From contig NZ_JAEQAZ010000063.1 of assembly GCF_016654115.1 (NCBI RefSeq), positions 22,089-86,088 on the forward strand: a stretch of DNA of 64,000 bases. The letters are read 5' to 3'. The position numbers and the translations under genes were made by a program. The notes beneath the pieces were generated by a model that did no database searches, was not told the origin of the DNA, and saw only the letters and a list, made by a program, of their open reading frames with translations. This DNA comes from Streptomyces sp. MBT53. Lineage in GTDB: Bacteria > Actinomycetota > Actinomycetes > Streptomycetales > Streptomycetaceae. This document shows, in pieces, positions 42,767 to 52,050 of this stretch. Each line of letters begins with the position of its first letter. The first letter of the stretch is position 1.

Positions 42767-43200
42767 CCTTCTTCACCTCCAGGAAGTACTGCGCGACGCA
42801 CGAGGGGGATCTCCGCTACCGACTGGCGGTCGGAGATGTCCATCTGACTGGGGCGCTCTATGTCCTCCGCCTTCGATCTCTTTGCCAGAGCTTGCCTGTG
42901 TGTGCCGTGGAGCTAGGAACTTGCCGAAACTTGCCAGGCGCGTGGGGAAGTTGACCTTACGCGGCCGGGGTCGGGGCGACGAGCGGTGCGCTCGACGCAG
43001 CCCTTGGGGATGGCTGGATCCGGTTGCTGCAGGCCCCAATGGACCAGTTGTCCTTTGACGGTGAAGTCAGTCGTGTGCAGCCCGCTGGCCTGGATCGACT
43101 GGGTTGGATGTCGATGAGCCTGTTGGTGTCGACGGGTCTGCCGGGCGGCACGGTGAGCAATCCGCTCTCGCGGTTCAAGCAGGACCCCAGCGCCTTCGGT
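42767..43200. other. 434-bp intergenic region
   Basis: No frame here has a credible start and codon bias. It would hold the promoter of the DUF6879 gene and the 3' end of the minus-strand operon starting at 45572. No hairpin terminator with a T-tract was found. Confidence 0.5.
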
Positions 43201-44166
43201 TCAGCCGGTGAAGGGTGACGGGGCCACCTCGGGTGCGACGGTCGCCGTGGCCAGCGCGGTCGTGTCCGGATTGATCAGGCCGCTGAGATCGCGGAGATCG
43301 AGCGTGGCGGAGCCGATGCCGCAGCTGTAGGCGAAGAGGAAATAGGGGGGAAAGTCGACGACGAGTTCGCCGCCGAACTGCAGGCCCATCTCCATGTGCT
43401 TCTGATAGCCGTCGGTGAGGAGGGTTTCCGCGTCTGTGGTGCAGGAGCCGCCGTTCATACCTCTGATCTTCGGGGCGATCAGCCTCGCCAGCCTGGTGGC
43501 ACCGGCGGTCTGCCGGGCGACGGGAAGGAGGATCTGGTCCTTGTCCAGGATCTTCCAGGTGCCCGTGTCGATGTTGATCCAGTCGTCGAGCACCCCGTCG
43601 TGGGAGCCGCCGACGTATTCCTGGCCGGTGAACTGGATCACGGCCAGTCTGCCGACCTGGTTGATCCTGGGCAGCTCGGAGAGGGTGAAGGCCGTGCTTT
43701 GAGCCATGTCGGACGTGCTCTCGTCGGTAGCGGCGAGGAAGTCCTTGACGGTGTCGTCGATGCGAATCCTGATCTCCGAGTTGAGCGCGTCGACGGCCGG
43801 GTTGGCCGACCAGAAGACCGGCAGGGTCGTGTCGACCGAGTACTGGACGCCTCCCTTTCCAGTTCCCTTGCGCGTGACCTTGGTGGTGCAGGTGCGCCAC
43901 TTGGCGGTGGAGAACAGGAGCTCGACCTTCGGCGGCGGGACGGTGACCACGTTCGGTGCGGCGGCGCACCAGGCGGACGGCTTGTCGCCGGTCGGGCTGG
44001 GGCTCGGCACGGCGGTGGCCTTCGCCGGGGCGCGGGAGGTCGCGTCGGCGTGCGGGGCGGCGGACTCGGGAGGCGCGGCATCCCACTGTCGCACCAGGTA
44101 CCCGGCGAGTCCGGCCACGATCATCGCGACGACCAGCACCAGCGTCATCCTGCGGTTCGTGCTCAT
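43201..44166 (-). CDS. membrane-anchored protein with DUF3298/RsiV-like domain
   Basis: 321 residues. One N-terminal membrane helix (RMTLVLVVAMIVAGLAGYLV), a low-complexity Ala/Pro/Ser linker, then an extracytoplasmic domain: PVFWSANPAVDALNSEIRIR, EYVGGSHDGVLDDWINIDTG, TWKILDKDQILL and VVDFPPYFLFAYSCG. This pattern resembles DUF3298/RsiV C-terminal domains of anti-sigma sensors, but no anti-sigma domain is present. Cysteines at CAAAPN, RTCTTK, SCTTD and YSCG may form disulfides. Third gene of the divergent operon. Confidence 0.7.
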   Translation of the reverse strand: MSTNRRMTLVLVVAMIVAGLAGYLVRQWDAAPPESAAPHADATSRAPAKATAVPSPSPTGDKPSAWCAAAPNVVTVPPPKVELLFSTAKWRTCTTKVTRKGTGKGGVQYSVDTTLPVFWSANPAVDALNSEIRIRIDDTVKDFLAATDESTSDMAQSTAFTLSELPRINQVGRLAVIQFTGQEYVGGSHDGVLDDWINIDTGTWKILDKDQILLPVARQTAGATRLARLIAPKIRGMNGGSCTTDAETLLTDGYQKHMEMGLQFGGELVVDFPPYFLFAYSCGIGSATLDLRDLSGLINPDTTALATATVAPEVAPSPFTG

Positions 44167-44192
44167 CCTGGCCTGCTGCACGCGCTTCCCGC

Positions 44193-45113
44193 CTACTCCG
44201 CCGTGACCGCGGTGCCCTGGACCAGCTGGACCGTGCACGGCGTGCCGCACATCGCGTCCATCGCCTTCGCGCGGTCGGTGACGGCGAAGGAGCCGTCCTG
44301 AGTGTCCGGGGCGACCGCCTGGTCGTAGGCCGAGGCGAATCCCCGGGTGTGGAACGGCCGGGATCCGTCGGTCACCGTCTGCGTGGTGTGTTTGCCGTCG
44401 ATGACCTCGTCGAGTACGAGGTCGTAGGTGACGTCCCACTTGACGGTCTGGAAGGAGAAGCCGAAGTTCACGATCTCCCCCTGCTTGACGGAGACCGAGT
44501 GGTCGTCGAAGTAGCGTCCGCCGTACGCCTTCCCCTCGGGATCGGCGTTGCGGGGGACGGGGACCGGTTCGTCGAGGTTGAACCCGATCTTGATGTTGGT
44601 GTCCTCGCCCTGGGACGGATAGACGAGCAGGGTCCCGCCCGGGGCCGGGGTGGTCTCGCTGCGGACCTTGATGTGCATATCCGTGATGTCGACGGTGTGG
44701 CTGCGGTTGCCCTCCAGGGTCACCAGCGTCGATGTCTCGTAGGTGTCCACCTTGTCGGGCCGTTTCGACATGACCGCGGTCATCTGGTCGGTGTGGAGCG
44801 TCTGTCCGGTGTTCAGCAGCCTTCCCGGGAAGAGCCACGCCCCGTTGTGGTTCACGACGCTGTCTTTGGTCTGGACCGCAACACGCAGCGGCGGGCCACT
44901 CGCGACCGCGTCCCTGACGTCCGGGTCGCCGACGAGGTAATAGACCATGCCGAAGGCGACGACCATGGCCGCCGCGATGCCACCGGCCCATTTCGCCCTC
45001 AAGTGGATGTTCGCCACATGGACGTCGCCCATGTCCCCCGCAGCCAGGATGTTGACACTCTCCTTGCCGGAGCGGACCTGCTGACGCACCTCGCGGCGGT
45101 CCCCGTCACCCAC
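44193..45113 (-). CDS. single-pass membrane protein with repeated N-I-A-G-D module at its N-terminus
   Basis: 306 residues from GTG 45113. The cytoplasmic start contains QQVRSGKESVNILAAGDMG, a module also found twice in the neighbouring protein, then a membrane helix (GGIAAAMVVAFGMVYYLVGD) and a ~230-residue extracytoplasmic beta-rich domain (TGQTLHTDQMTAVMSKRPDK). A C-terminal CGTPC motif could be a disulfide or redox pair. No family recognised. Confidence 0.7.
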   Translation of the reverse strand: MGDGDRREVRQQVRSGKESVNILAAGDMGDVHVANIHLRAKWAGGIAAAMVVAFGMVYYLVGDPDVRDAVASGPPLRVAVQTKDSVVNHNGAWLFPGRLLNTGQTLHTDQMTAVMSKRPDKVDTYETSTLVTLEGNRSHTVDITDMHIKVRSETTPAPGGTLLVYPSQGEDTNIKIGFNLDEPVPVPRNADPEGKAYGGRYFDDHSVSVKQGEIVNFGFSFQTVKWDVTYDLVLDEVIDGKHTTQTVTDGSRPFHTRGFASAYDQAVAPDTQDGSFAVTDRAKAMDAMCGTPCTVQLVQGTAVTAE

Positions 45114-45119
45114 CGGCCA

Positions 45120-45572
45120 CTACTCCCTCTCCTTGGGCGGGAGTGCGACATTTCCGCCGGCCACGATGTTGCGGCTGCGGCGGCCCGACTTCACGCGCTG
45201 ATCGAGCGGCACCGCCGGCCTGCTTCGCCCGGCCGGCCCCGGCGTGCCCGTCCCGGCGACGCCGATGTCCCCACGGGCCACGATGTTCTCGCTGTCTGGG
45301 CCCGCGGTGACCTCCTGCCTGTCGGCCGAGGCCGGGCCGGTCCCGATGCCGGGCGTGCTGCCGCTGCTGCGCGCCCACTCGAAGGCGCTGACCGCCAAAC
45401 CGCTGAGGAACACGGCAACGACCATCGCCACGGCCCACCGGTCGCTGTCCGCTCGCGGGGTCCAAGAGAACCTGAGGGTCATCACCACGGTCGTACTGGC
45501 CGCGAAGACCAGGACAGGGACCCCCACCCGCCACGCCACCGACCGCCAAGACCTTGCGCCAAGGTCACTCAT
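45120..45572 (-). CDS. two-helix membrane protein with two copies of the N-I-A-G-D module
   Basis: 150 residues from ATG 45572. Two N-terminal membrane helices (VGVPVLVFAASTTVVMTLRF; AVAMVVAFLSGLAVSAFEW-like segment), then a cytoplasmic tail with QEVTAGPDSENIVARGDIG and QRVKSGRRSRNIVAGGNVA. First gene of the operon divergent from the EACC1/caspase pair; 6 nt before the next start. Confidence 0.7.
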   Translation of the reverse strand: MSDLGARSWRSVAWRVGVPVLVFAASTTVVMTLRFSWTPRADSDRWAVAMVVAVFLSGLAVSAFEWARSSGSTPGIGTGPASADRQEVTAGPDSENIVARGDIGVAGTGTPGPAGRSRPAVPLDQRVKSGRRSRNIVAGGNVALPPKERE

Positions 45573-45830
45573 GTGGTCAACGTTCCCACAGCACAGGCAA
45601 GTTGAACGTACGAGCGACCCAATTCGGCGCCGTCGCACGGTGAACACCCCCCGTTCCACGGCCAAGGCACTCCACTTTCCCTGTTCTTGTCCTGCATCAC
45701 CGCTGCGGGGTGGAGTCACGTTTGTCCCGCGGAGAACAGGGGCCCTGGTCAGTCCCAGCAGCTGCCGCTAATCTCATTGCAGCCGTGAAGGCAACGGGTT
45801 AGACGCGGTGGCAACGGGGGCTTGCGAGAA

Positions 45831-46247
45831 GTGACGCTGAACACCAATGGCCCAGAGGCGGCCGACGAACTTCGTTCGCTGCACGCGTGGTTGTCGGATG
45901 TGGACGAGTTGAGAGGCCGAGTCGGGTGCAAGGAGAGCCCACCCGGGAAGGGCACGCTCGGTCCTTTGCTGGAGGCGCTGACGGTGGCGCTCGGTCCCGG
46001 TGCCGCAGCGACCGCTCTGGCCACGACCGTCATCGCCTGGCTGCGTACGCGGCGCAGTGAGATACGCATCAAGGTGACGCTCCCGGACCGCCGTTCGCTG
46101 GAAGTCTCCTCCAAGAACGTGGCCGATCTCGACGCGGCAGCCCTACGCCAGCAGGTGGCCGACGTCGCGGCCCTGCTCGGCGCGCAGGACCAGCAAGGAG
46201 ACGCGACCTTGCGGATCGCCCCGCCCGAGCGCCGAGAGGACCGATGA
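45831..46247 (+). CDS. EACC1-like effector-associated protein
   Basis: 138 residues from GTG 45831; TTG 45822 is an alternative. ADELRSLHAWLSDVDELRGR, a glycine/alanine-rich hydrophobic segment (ALTVALGPGAAATALATTVI), AWLRTRRSEIRIKVTLPDRR and SLEVSSKNVADLDAAALRQQ match the effector-associated constant component 1 family, described as an invariant partner of caspase, trypsin or other effectors in predicted actinobacterial conflict systems. Its stop overlaps the caspase gene start (ATGA), fitting that pairing. Confidence 0.78.
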   Translation: MTLNTNGPEAADELRSLHAWLSDVDELRGRVGCKESPPGKGTLGPLLEALTVALGPGAAATALATTVIAWLRTRRSEIRIKVTLPDRRSLEVSSKNVADLDAAALRQQVADVAALLGAQDQQGDATLRIAPPERREDR

Positions 46248-49200
46248 CCGATCTGGACGGCGCGGGCGTACAGGTTCTGCTGATCGCCACCGCGACGCAC
46301 CAGGACGGCGGACTGCCCTCGGTACCCTCGGTCGCCGACAGCCTCAGAGATCTGCGGACTGCTCTGATCGAGCGGTGCGGGGTGCGCCCGGAGCAGGTGA
46401 CAGCGGTGCTCGACCCGGCCGACGCCCAGAGCATGGCCCTCGCCGTGGCCAGGGCGACGAAGCGCGCCGACACCGTTTTGCTGGTCTACTTCATCGGGCA
46501 CGGTCTGCTCACCCCGGGCGGGGATCTGTACCTGGCCGCCGGCAACACTGCGGAGCTCACTCCCGGGATGGCCGAGCACCAGGCGTACTCCTTCGCCGCC
46601 TTGCGGGAGGCGGTGCTGGCGAGCCGGGCGGCGTCCAAGGTCGTCGTACTGGACTGCTGTTTCTCCGGGCGCGCGTCGCTCGGCGGCACCTCATTGGTCA
46701 CCGCTTTCAACGCGGCCCCCGGGAACGGGATGTATCTCCTCGGGTCCGCGGAGCTACTGGCCCGCGCTCCGGAGGACGCCGAACACACCACGTTCACCGG
46801 AGCGTTCCTGGAGCTGTTGGAGACCGGCGACGCCGAGGGGCAGCAGTCGCTGACCCTGGACGCGGCCTACTACGCCTTGGACAGGAGGCTGCGGGACAGA
46901 CAGCAACCCGTGCCCCGGCGGGTGAACGGAGATCTCTCCGGCAACCTCGTCATCGCGCCGAACCCGGCTTTTCGGACCCGCGCCTTGACACCGGAACGGC
47001 AGCCGCCCGCTGACAGCGTCTGCCCCTACCCGGGGCTTGGCCCCTTCACGGTGGACCGGGCCGATGTCTTCGCCGGGCGGACAGCGATGACCGAGCGCCT
47101 TGTGGAGGCGACGGCGGCGGCCTTCGGCGGACCTGGCCCCCTGATTCTCGTCGGGGCGTCCGGCTCCGGAAAGACCTCCCTGCTCAATGCCGGTCTGCTG
47201 GCCGGACTGCGCACCCACGGATTACCCGGCCTGCCCGGGGCGACCGGCTGGCCCAGCCGGCGTCTGGCCCCCGGCAAGAACCCGCTCCGGAATCTGGCCG
47301 ACGCCCTCGCGCCCGAGTCGTCCGACGCCGCCGAGTCGCTGCTGGCGAACGGCCACGCGGCCGAACTTGTGGACCCGCTGCTGGACCATCCGGGACAACG
47401 GCTGGTCATGGTTGTCGATCAACTGGAGGAGCTCTTCACCCTCTGTGCGGACCCGGAGGAACAGACGGCGTTCCTGAGGGCGGTGACCGCACTGGCCCAG
47501 CCTGGAGAGGGCCACGAGCCTCGGGCCCTGGTGGTCTTCGCACTGCGGGCGGACTTCTACGCCCAGGCAGTCGCACACCCCGAACTGCGGACCGTCCTGA
47601 GCGAGAGTCAGTTGCTGGTCGATCCCATGGACATCGGCGAACTCCACGCCTCGATCGAGGAACCGGCGGCCACCGCGCAGTTGGAACTCGACGACGAGCT
47701 CGCCCCCCTCATCCTGAAGGAGCTGGGCAGCGCGACCGGCGGACGGTCCCCCGCGGAGGCGCTGCCCCTCCTGTCCCACGTGCTGCAGGAGACGTGGAGG
47801 GAGCGCGAGGGCCTACGTCTCACTGTCTCCGGTTACCTCGCCACCGGCGGCATCACGAAGGCCGTCGCGACCACCGCGGAGAAGGTCTACGGCCGACTCG
47901 ACGCGGAAGGCCAGGAGGCCGTGCGCCTCATGCTGCCCCGGCTGGTCCGGGTGGGCGAGGACGCCGCCGACACCGCGCAGCCCGTCGAGTGGCCCGTACT
48001 CCTGCACGGGGTGTCCGACGACGCGGTCGCACGGGACGCGATCAAACGGTTCGCCGACGCTCGCCTGCTCACCCTCGACCGGGACACGGTCCGGATCAGC
48101 CACGAAGCGCTGTTGCGCGCCTGGCCCCAGCTGGAGCAGTGGGTCGACGAGGATCGCGACCTGCTGCGCGCCCGTCAGCAACTCGCCTCCGACGCGGCGG
48201 GCTGGGAGCAGTCCGAACGGGACTCCTCCCTCTTGTACCGGGGGAACCGGCTCGTCGCGATGCGGGAACGCACGGCTGCCCCGGGCGCCCCACCTCTCAG
48301 CTCGGTGTCCGCCGAGTTCATGGAGAGCTCCTGGCGCCAGCACACTCGGGAGGGCCGCCGCCGCCGTGCTGCGTTCACCTTCTTCGTCGTCCTGGCCCTG
48401 CTGGCGACGACCGGTCTGGTCGGCGCGGGGATCTACTGGCGGCGGGCCGACCAAGCACAACAGCGCGACCTCGCCCGGTATCTGGCCGCCGAGGCCGAGG
48501 GCCAGCGTGAACTCCACCCCGGGCTGGCCAAGCAGCTCAGCCTGCTCTCGTACCGGATCGACCACAAAGCTGGCCGCAGCGCCCTCCTCAACAGCCAGCG
48601 CACTCCAGGTGTGATCAACGGCGACGAACCGGCCTACGACCTCTCCTACAGCGCGAACGGTCAGGTGCTCGCCATCTCCACCGGCGACTCGATCGTCCTT
48701 CGCACCGGGAATCGCGACGGGCGGATCGGCGGGATCCTGTCCGGCCCGATCGCGGTGGCCGCCGACGGTACTGTGCTCGCCGCGGCCACCTACGACAGCG
48801 ACGGCTCCGCCTCGGCGACCGTGCGGTTGTGGGACATCTCTGACCCCGGCCGACCGCGGAAGCTGGCCGCGCCCAAGACATCGGACGCCGTCACCGCGCT
48901 GGTCTTCGGCACAGACGGGAACACTCTCTTCGCCGGTACCTCGGCGGGCGAGATCCGCCGCTGGGACACCGGCGATCCGGCGGCACCGCACGCCCTGTCC
49001 CCACTCCGGGGCAACGGCAAGCAGGTCGACTCCCTGGCCGTTTCCCCCAAGCGCGGTCTGCTCGCGAGCGCGAGCGTGGACGGGCGGGTACAGCTGTGGA
49101 AGGAGACCGGCACCGAGCCCGTCGCCACGCTGCACGCGGCGCCGTACACGTCGTCCTACTCCGACGGGCACATGCGGCCCTTGCACCGGATCGCCTTCGA

Positions 49201-50734
49201 CAGTTCGGGCGGGCTGCTGGCGGCGCCGGCCGAGGAACCGAAGAAGACGGACGCCCTCGCGTTCAGTGACGACCTGGCGCTGTGGACGCTCGACGACCCG
49301 CGCTCTCCCCGGCAGGTCGTGTCGGCGGACAAGGGCGTGTCGTCCGGCTCGAGCAGATGCTTCGACAGTGTGACGTCGATGGCGTTCGCCTCGAAGAGCA
49401 AACGGATCGTCGCGAGCTGCGGCGGCAGCTGGAAGGTCTGGATCTACACCTACGGAACCGACGCGGTCCTGCCGGGTGCGTCGAACACCGTCTACGGCTC
49501 GAACGGCGGTGTGGCCCTGTTCGCCCCCGGCAACGCCGAACAGCTGGTCCAGGCCACCGACCGCGGCGTCCAGGTCTGGGACCTCTCCAACGGCGCCCAG
49601 CCGGGGGCGTTGGGATTCATACCGCCGACGCCCGGCACCGGGAGTCAGCTCGCCCTCGCGATGTCCGGGAAGAAGCTGCTTCTCGCCTTCCAGGGTGTGG
49701 GCACGAACTGGCTGCGGGATCTCAATCTCCGGCATCTGCAGTCCAACGCGTTGGTCTCGACGCACGCTCCCGACATGTTCTCGGGACAGGACATCGCTCT
49801 CAGCCCTGACGGCAAACTCCTCGCCGACACCGAGGTCTACAAGCAGGGCAAGCAGACATACGCCAATCTCTTTCTGCGCAGCACAGCCAGCCCGAAACAG
49901 AAGCTGAGCATGATCAACGTGAACAACGGTGTGGGAGCACTCGCCTTCAGCCCGACCAAGCCCCTCCTGGCCGTCTCCGACTACAACGGCATCGTGGCCA
50001 GCAACCGCAAGCCCCAGGTCGTCCGGCTCTACAACATCGCCGACCCCCGGCATCCGCGGCACATCTCCACGATCGAGACGACCGGATACGGACTCGGCTT
50101 CACCCCGGACGGCAGATCGCTCGTCATGAACGAGTCCGCCCAGGGCAAAAAGAAGGCGGACCGCCCGACCGCGGGCCCGCTGGTGCGCAGCTGGAACGTC
50201 ACCGATCCCGCGCACCCGTCCGCGTCGTGGTCGGTGCGCCTGCCCACCGGCACCGACTTCGCTCATTTCGCGTTCCGGCCGGACGGAAAGCTCTTCGCGC
50301 TCTACGACGACACCGGAACGCTCCGGCTGTGGGACGTCCGCCGTGACCACCTCGTCGGTTCCCCCGTCAAGGTGTCCATCGGCAGCCTCGGCGGCGCACT
50401 GGCGTTCAGCCCCGACGGGACCCGCATCGCCCTGATCGCGTACAACGAGGACAACGGGGACAACCCGTCCCGCCCCGAGGTCTGGGACGTGAGCGACTCG
50501 ACCTCACCCACACGGCAGTTCTATATGCCGACCGCATCAGCCTTCTACTCACTGGCCTTCACCCCCGACAGCAAGATCCTCGCTGTGGTCCGCGCCTCCG
50601 CGGGCGTCGACCTGTGGGATGCCGATCCCCAACACGTCATCACGGACCTCTGCAACGCGGTGGGCGACCCCATCTCCGAGCAGGACTGGAAGAAGTACCT
50701 GCCGGACCGCCCCTATCAACCGCCATGCCAGTGA
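46244..50734 (+). CDS. caspase-nSTAND-TM-WD40 multidomain protein
   Basis: 1496 residues. Caspase-like peptidase at ~8-235 with catalytic His86 (YFIGHGLL) and Cys139 in VVVLDCCFSG. The nSTAND1 ATPase begins at CPYPGLGPFTVDRADVFAGR; Walker A is VGASGSGKTSLLN (~303-315), Walker B LVMVVDQLEELFTLC (~390), then a winged-helix region (PAEALPLLSHVLQETW). A membrane helix (AAFTFFVVLALLATTGLVGA) sits near 709-731, and the C-terminal ~720 residues are WD40 repeats (for example DATVRLWDISDPGRP-like units). Architecture: sensor propeller outside or periplasmic to an ATP switch and protease effector. Predicted immunity or programmed-death protein. Confidence 0.87.
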   Translation: MTDLDGAGVQVLLIATATHQDGGLPSVPSVADSLRDLRTALIERCGVRPEQVTAVLDPADAQSMALAVARATKRADTVLLVYFIGHGLLTPGGDLYLAAGNTAELTPGMAEHQAYSFAALREAVLASRAASKVVVLDCCFSGRASLGGTSLVTAFNAAPGNGMYLLGSAELLARAPEDAEHTTFTGAFLELLETGDAEGQQSLTLDAAYYALDRRLRDRQQPVPRRVNGDLSGNLVIAPNPAFRTRALTPERQPPADSVCPYPGLGPFTVDRADVFAGRTAMTERLVEATAAAFGGPGPLILVGASGSGKTSLLNAGLLAGLRTHGLPGLPGATGWPSRRLAPGKNPLRNLADALAPESSDAAESLLANGHAAELVDPLLDHPGQRLVMVVDQLEELFTLCADPEEQTAFLRAVTALAQPGEGHEPRALVVFALRADFYAQAVAHPELRTVLSESQLLVDPMDIGELHASIEEPAATAQLELDDELAPLILKELGSATGGRSPAEALPLLSHVLQETWREREGLRLTVSGYLATGGITKAVATTAEKVYGRLDAEGQEAVRLMLPRLVRVGEDAADTAQPVEWPVLLHGVSDDAVARDAIKRFADARLLTLDRDTVRISHEALLRAWPQLEQWVDEDRDLLRARQQLASDAAGWEQSERDSSLLYRGNRLVAMRERTAAPGAPPLSSVSAEFMESSWRQHTREGRRRRAAFTFFVVLALLATTGLVGAGIYWRRADQAQQRDLARYLAAEAEGQRELHPGLAKQLSLLSYRIDHKAGRSALLNSQRTPGVINGDEPAYDLSYSANGQVLAISTGDSIVLRTGNRDGRIGGILSGPIAVAADGTVLAAATYDSDGSASATVRLWDISDPGRPRKLAAPKTSDAVTALVFGTDGNTLFAGTSAGEIRRWDTGDPAAPHALSPLRGNGKQVDSLAVSPKRGLLASASVDGRVQLWKETGTEPVATLHAAPYTSSYSDGHMRPLHRIAFDSSGGLLAAPAEEPKKTDALAFSDDLALWTLDDPRSPRQVVSADKGVSSGSSRCFDSVTSMAFASKSKRIVASCGGSWKVWIYTYGTDAVLPGASNTVYGSNGGVALFAPGNAEQLVQATDRGVQVWDLSNGAQPGALGFIPPTPGTGSQLALAMSGKKLLLAFQGVGTNWLRDLNLRHLQSNALVSTHAPDMFSGQDIALSPDGKLLADTEVYKQGKQTYANLFLRSTASPKQKLSMINVNNGVGALAFSPTKPLLAVSDYNGIVASNRKPQVVRLYNIADPRHPRHISTIETTGYGLGFTPDGRSLVMNESAQGKKKADRPTAGPLVRSWNVTDPAHPSASWSVRLPTGTDFAHFAFRPDGKLFALYDDTGTLRLWDVRRDHLVGSPVKVSIGSLGGALAFSPDGTRIALIAYNEDNGDNPSRPEVWDVSDSTSPTRQFYMPTASAFYSLAFTPDSKILAVVRASAGVDLWDADPQHVITDLCNAVGDPISEQDWKKYLPDRPYQPPCQ

Positions 50735-51011
50735 CGTAGATCCTGCATTTCCAGTTCGACCGTCACCAATACAGTGCCGCCCTGCGCGCCCTGAACGCGG
50801 TAATCCCGCCCCGATGGGATCTGATCTCCAGACTGGTGAGCGCCACTGAAAGCGAAAGGGTGATGTCGGATGACGGCCGTACCGGAACCGCCTCCTCGAA
50901 GCTGGCCGTCGCACAGTTCAGCAGGAGATGCCGCCGGCGCGTGCCCGCGGCATCTCCGCACGACACATCGACGTACGGCACCGCCCCGTCCTCTCCAGCC
51001 CGTACGGCCAT
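50716..51011 (-). pseudogene. possible frameshifted small gene next to the caspase gene
   Basis: Frame 1 from ATG 51011 reads MAVRAGEDGAVPYVDVSCGD with good codon bias through CATASFEEAVPVRPSSDITL, and stops early (…RRAALYW). The overlapping frame supplies a natural end, GGTVLVTVELEMQDL, with the shift near 50800. Short alpha/beta companions of this size (Trypco-like) accompany EACC1 loci, but I cannot confirm homology. Its end overlaps the caspase gene's last 19 nt. Confidence 0.35.
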
Positions 51012-51215
51012 ACAACACCTCCATCGTGCTCACCCCACACGACTAAGTTCACTGTCATAAAAGCCGAAATGGCTTAGTCGTTGTCAAACGCCTCGATTGG
51101 GTGTCAAAGGACACCAGTTCGCCGGAGGCAGACATGGAAGATGCCGCAGGGACTGGAGTCCTGCGACAGAGCATGCCAACGTACAACACCCTGCTCGGAG
51201 AGCCTTTCCGAGCCC

Positions 51216-51968
51216 ATGGCCATGGAGGCGCCCCTGCTCCCGCACCATCCCGGCGAACCGTCCCATCCCAACTCGCCAGATCCGGTCTACTGGGTCACCC
51301 CGCGCCACTTGGCCGGCGACGACGGCATGCTCGCCGAGCGGATCGGCGACACCCTGGCCGAACTCGGCTGGCGCATGTGGCCCACTGCCCGCGACACCCT
51401 GCTCTACGTGAGTCCGGACGGGCTGCGCGGTGCGGAGTGGCTCCTCGCGGCCTATCTGTTCAAGCTGGGCGGGCTGTCCATAGCTTGGCAGTTGAGTGTC
51501 CGTCCGCATGCCGACGCCGCGATGGCGGAGTGGAACGCGTACTTCACCACCGGCGTTCCGTACGAGGTGCTCGCCGATCTCCTCATGGCGATCGACGCCC
51601 GTGAGGCGCCCGACCTCGCCTTCGAGGGAGCCGAGACGGTGATCAACGTACTCAGCGCGCAAGGCTGGGTCCGCGACGTGGACCGCCCTCGTACGACTGC
51701 TATCGATCCCGGACTCACCTCCAGCGTCTCCCTCGAACCAGTGCCCCCGTTCATCCAGGACGCCGACCCACGCCCTGATCTGTTCGGTTGGCAGGCGTGG
51801 GCAGAGCCCGTTCTTGGCGTCCCGTACCTGTGGTGCGCCAGCTTCAGTGCCAGCGTCCCGCATGACCTGGTCGCTGTTTTCGCCTCCTCGCTCGCCTCGC
51901 AGGTCGCGGTGCCCCGCCGGGTGTTGCCCAAGAGTGCCGAGGGTCGGCTGACCATCCGTCGCCGCTGA
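51216..51968 (+). CDS. DUF317 domain protein
   Basis: 250 residues from ATG 51216. VYWVTPRHLAGDDGMLAERI, TLAELGWRMWPTARDTLLYV, then LPFG-less middle and FIQDADPRPDLFGWQAWAEP, VLGVPYLWCASFSASVPHDL. Two DUF317 units, as usual. Function is unknown; the family is abundant in Streptomyces accessory regions and elements. Confidence 0.8.
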   Translation: MAMEAPLLPHHPGEPSHPNSPDPVYWVTPRHLAGDDGMLAERIGDTLAELGWRMWPTARDTLLYVSPDGLRGAEWLLAAYLFKLGGLSIAWQLSVRPHADAAMAEWNAYFTTGVPYEVLADLLMAIDAREAPDLAFEGAETVINVLSAQGWVRDVDRPRTTAIDPGLTSSVSLEPVPPFIQDADPRPDLFGWQAWAEPVLGVPYLWCASFSASVPHDLVAVFASSLASQVAVPRRVLPKSAEGRLTIRRR

Positions 51969-52050
51969 CGCGCCAAGTCCTGGGACCTGTCTGCCTCATC
52001 GGTGCCCTTCTGCCTGTCCTGAGTAGAGGGGCACCGGCGTATGCGCCGTC

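Noticed and set aside
47813..50350. 845-aa minus-strand frame
   Set aside because: Antisense of the WD40 region of the caspase protein.
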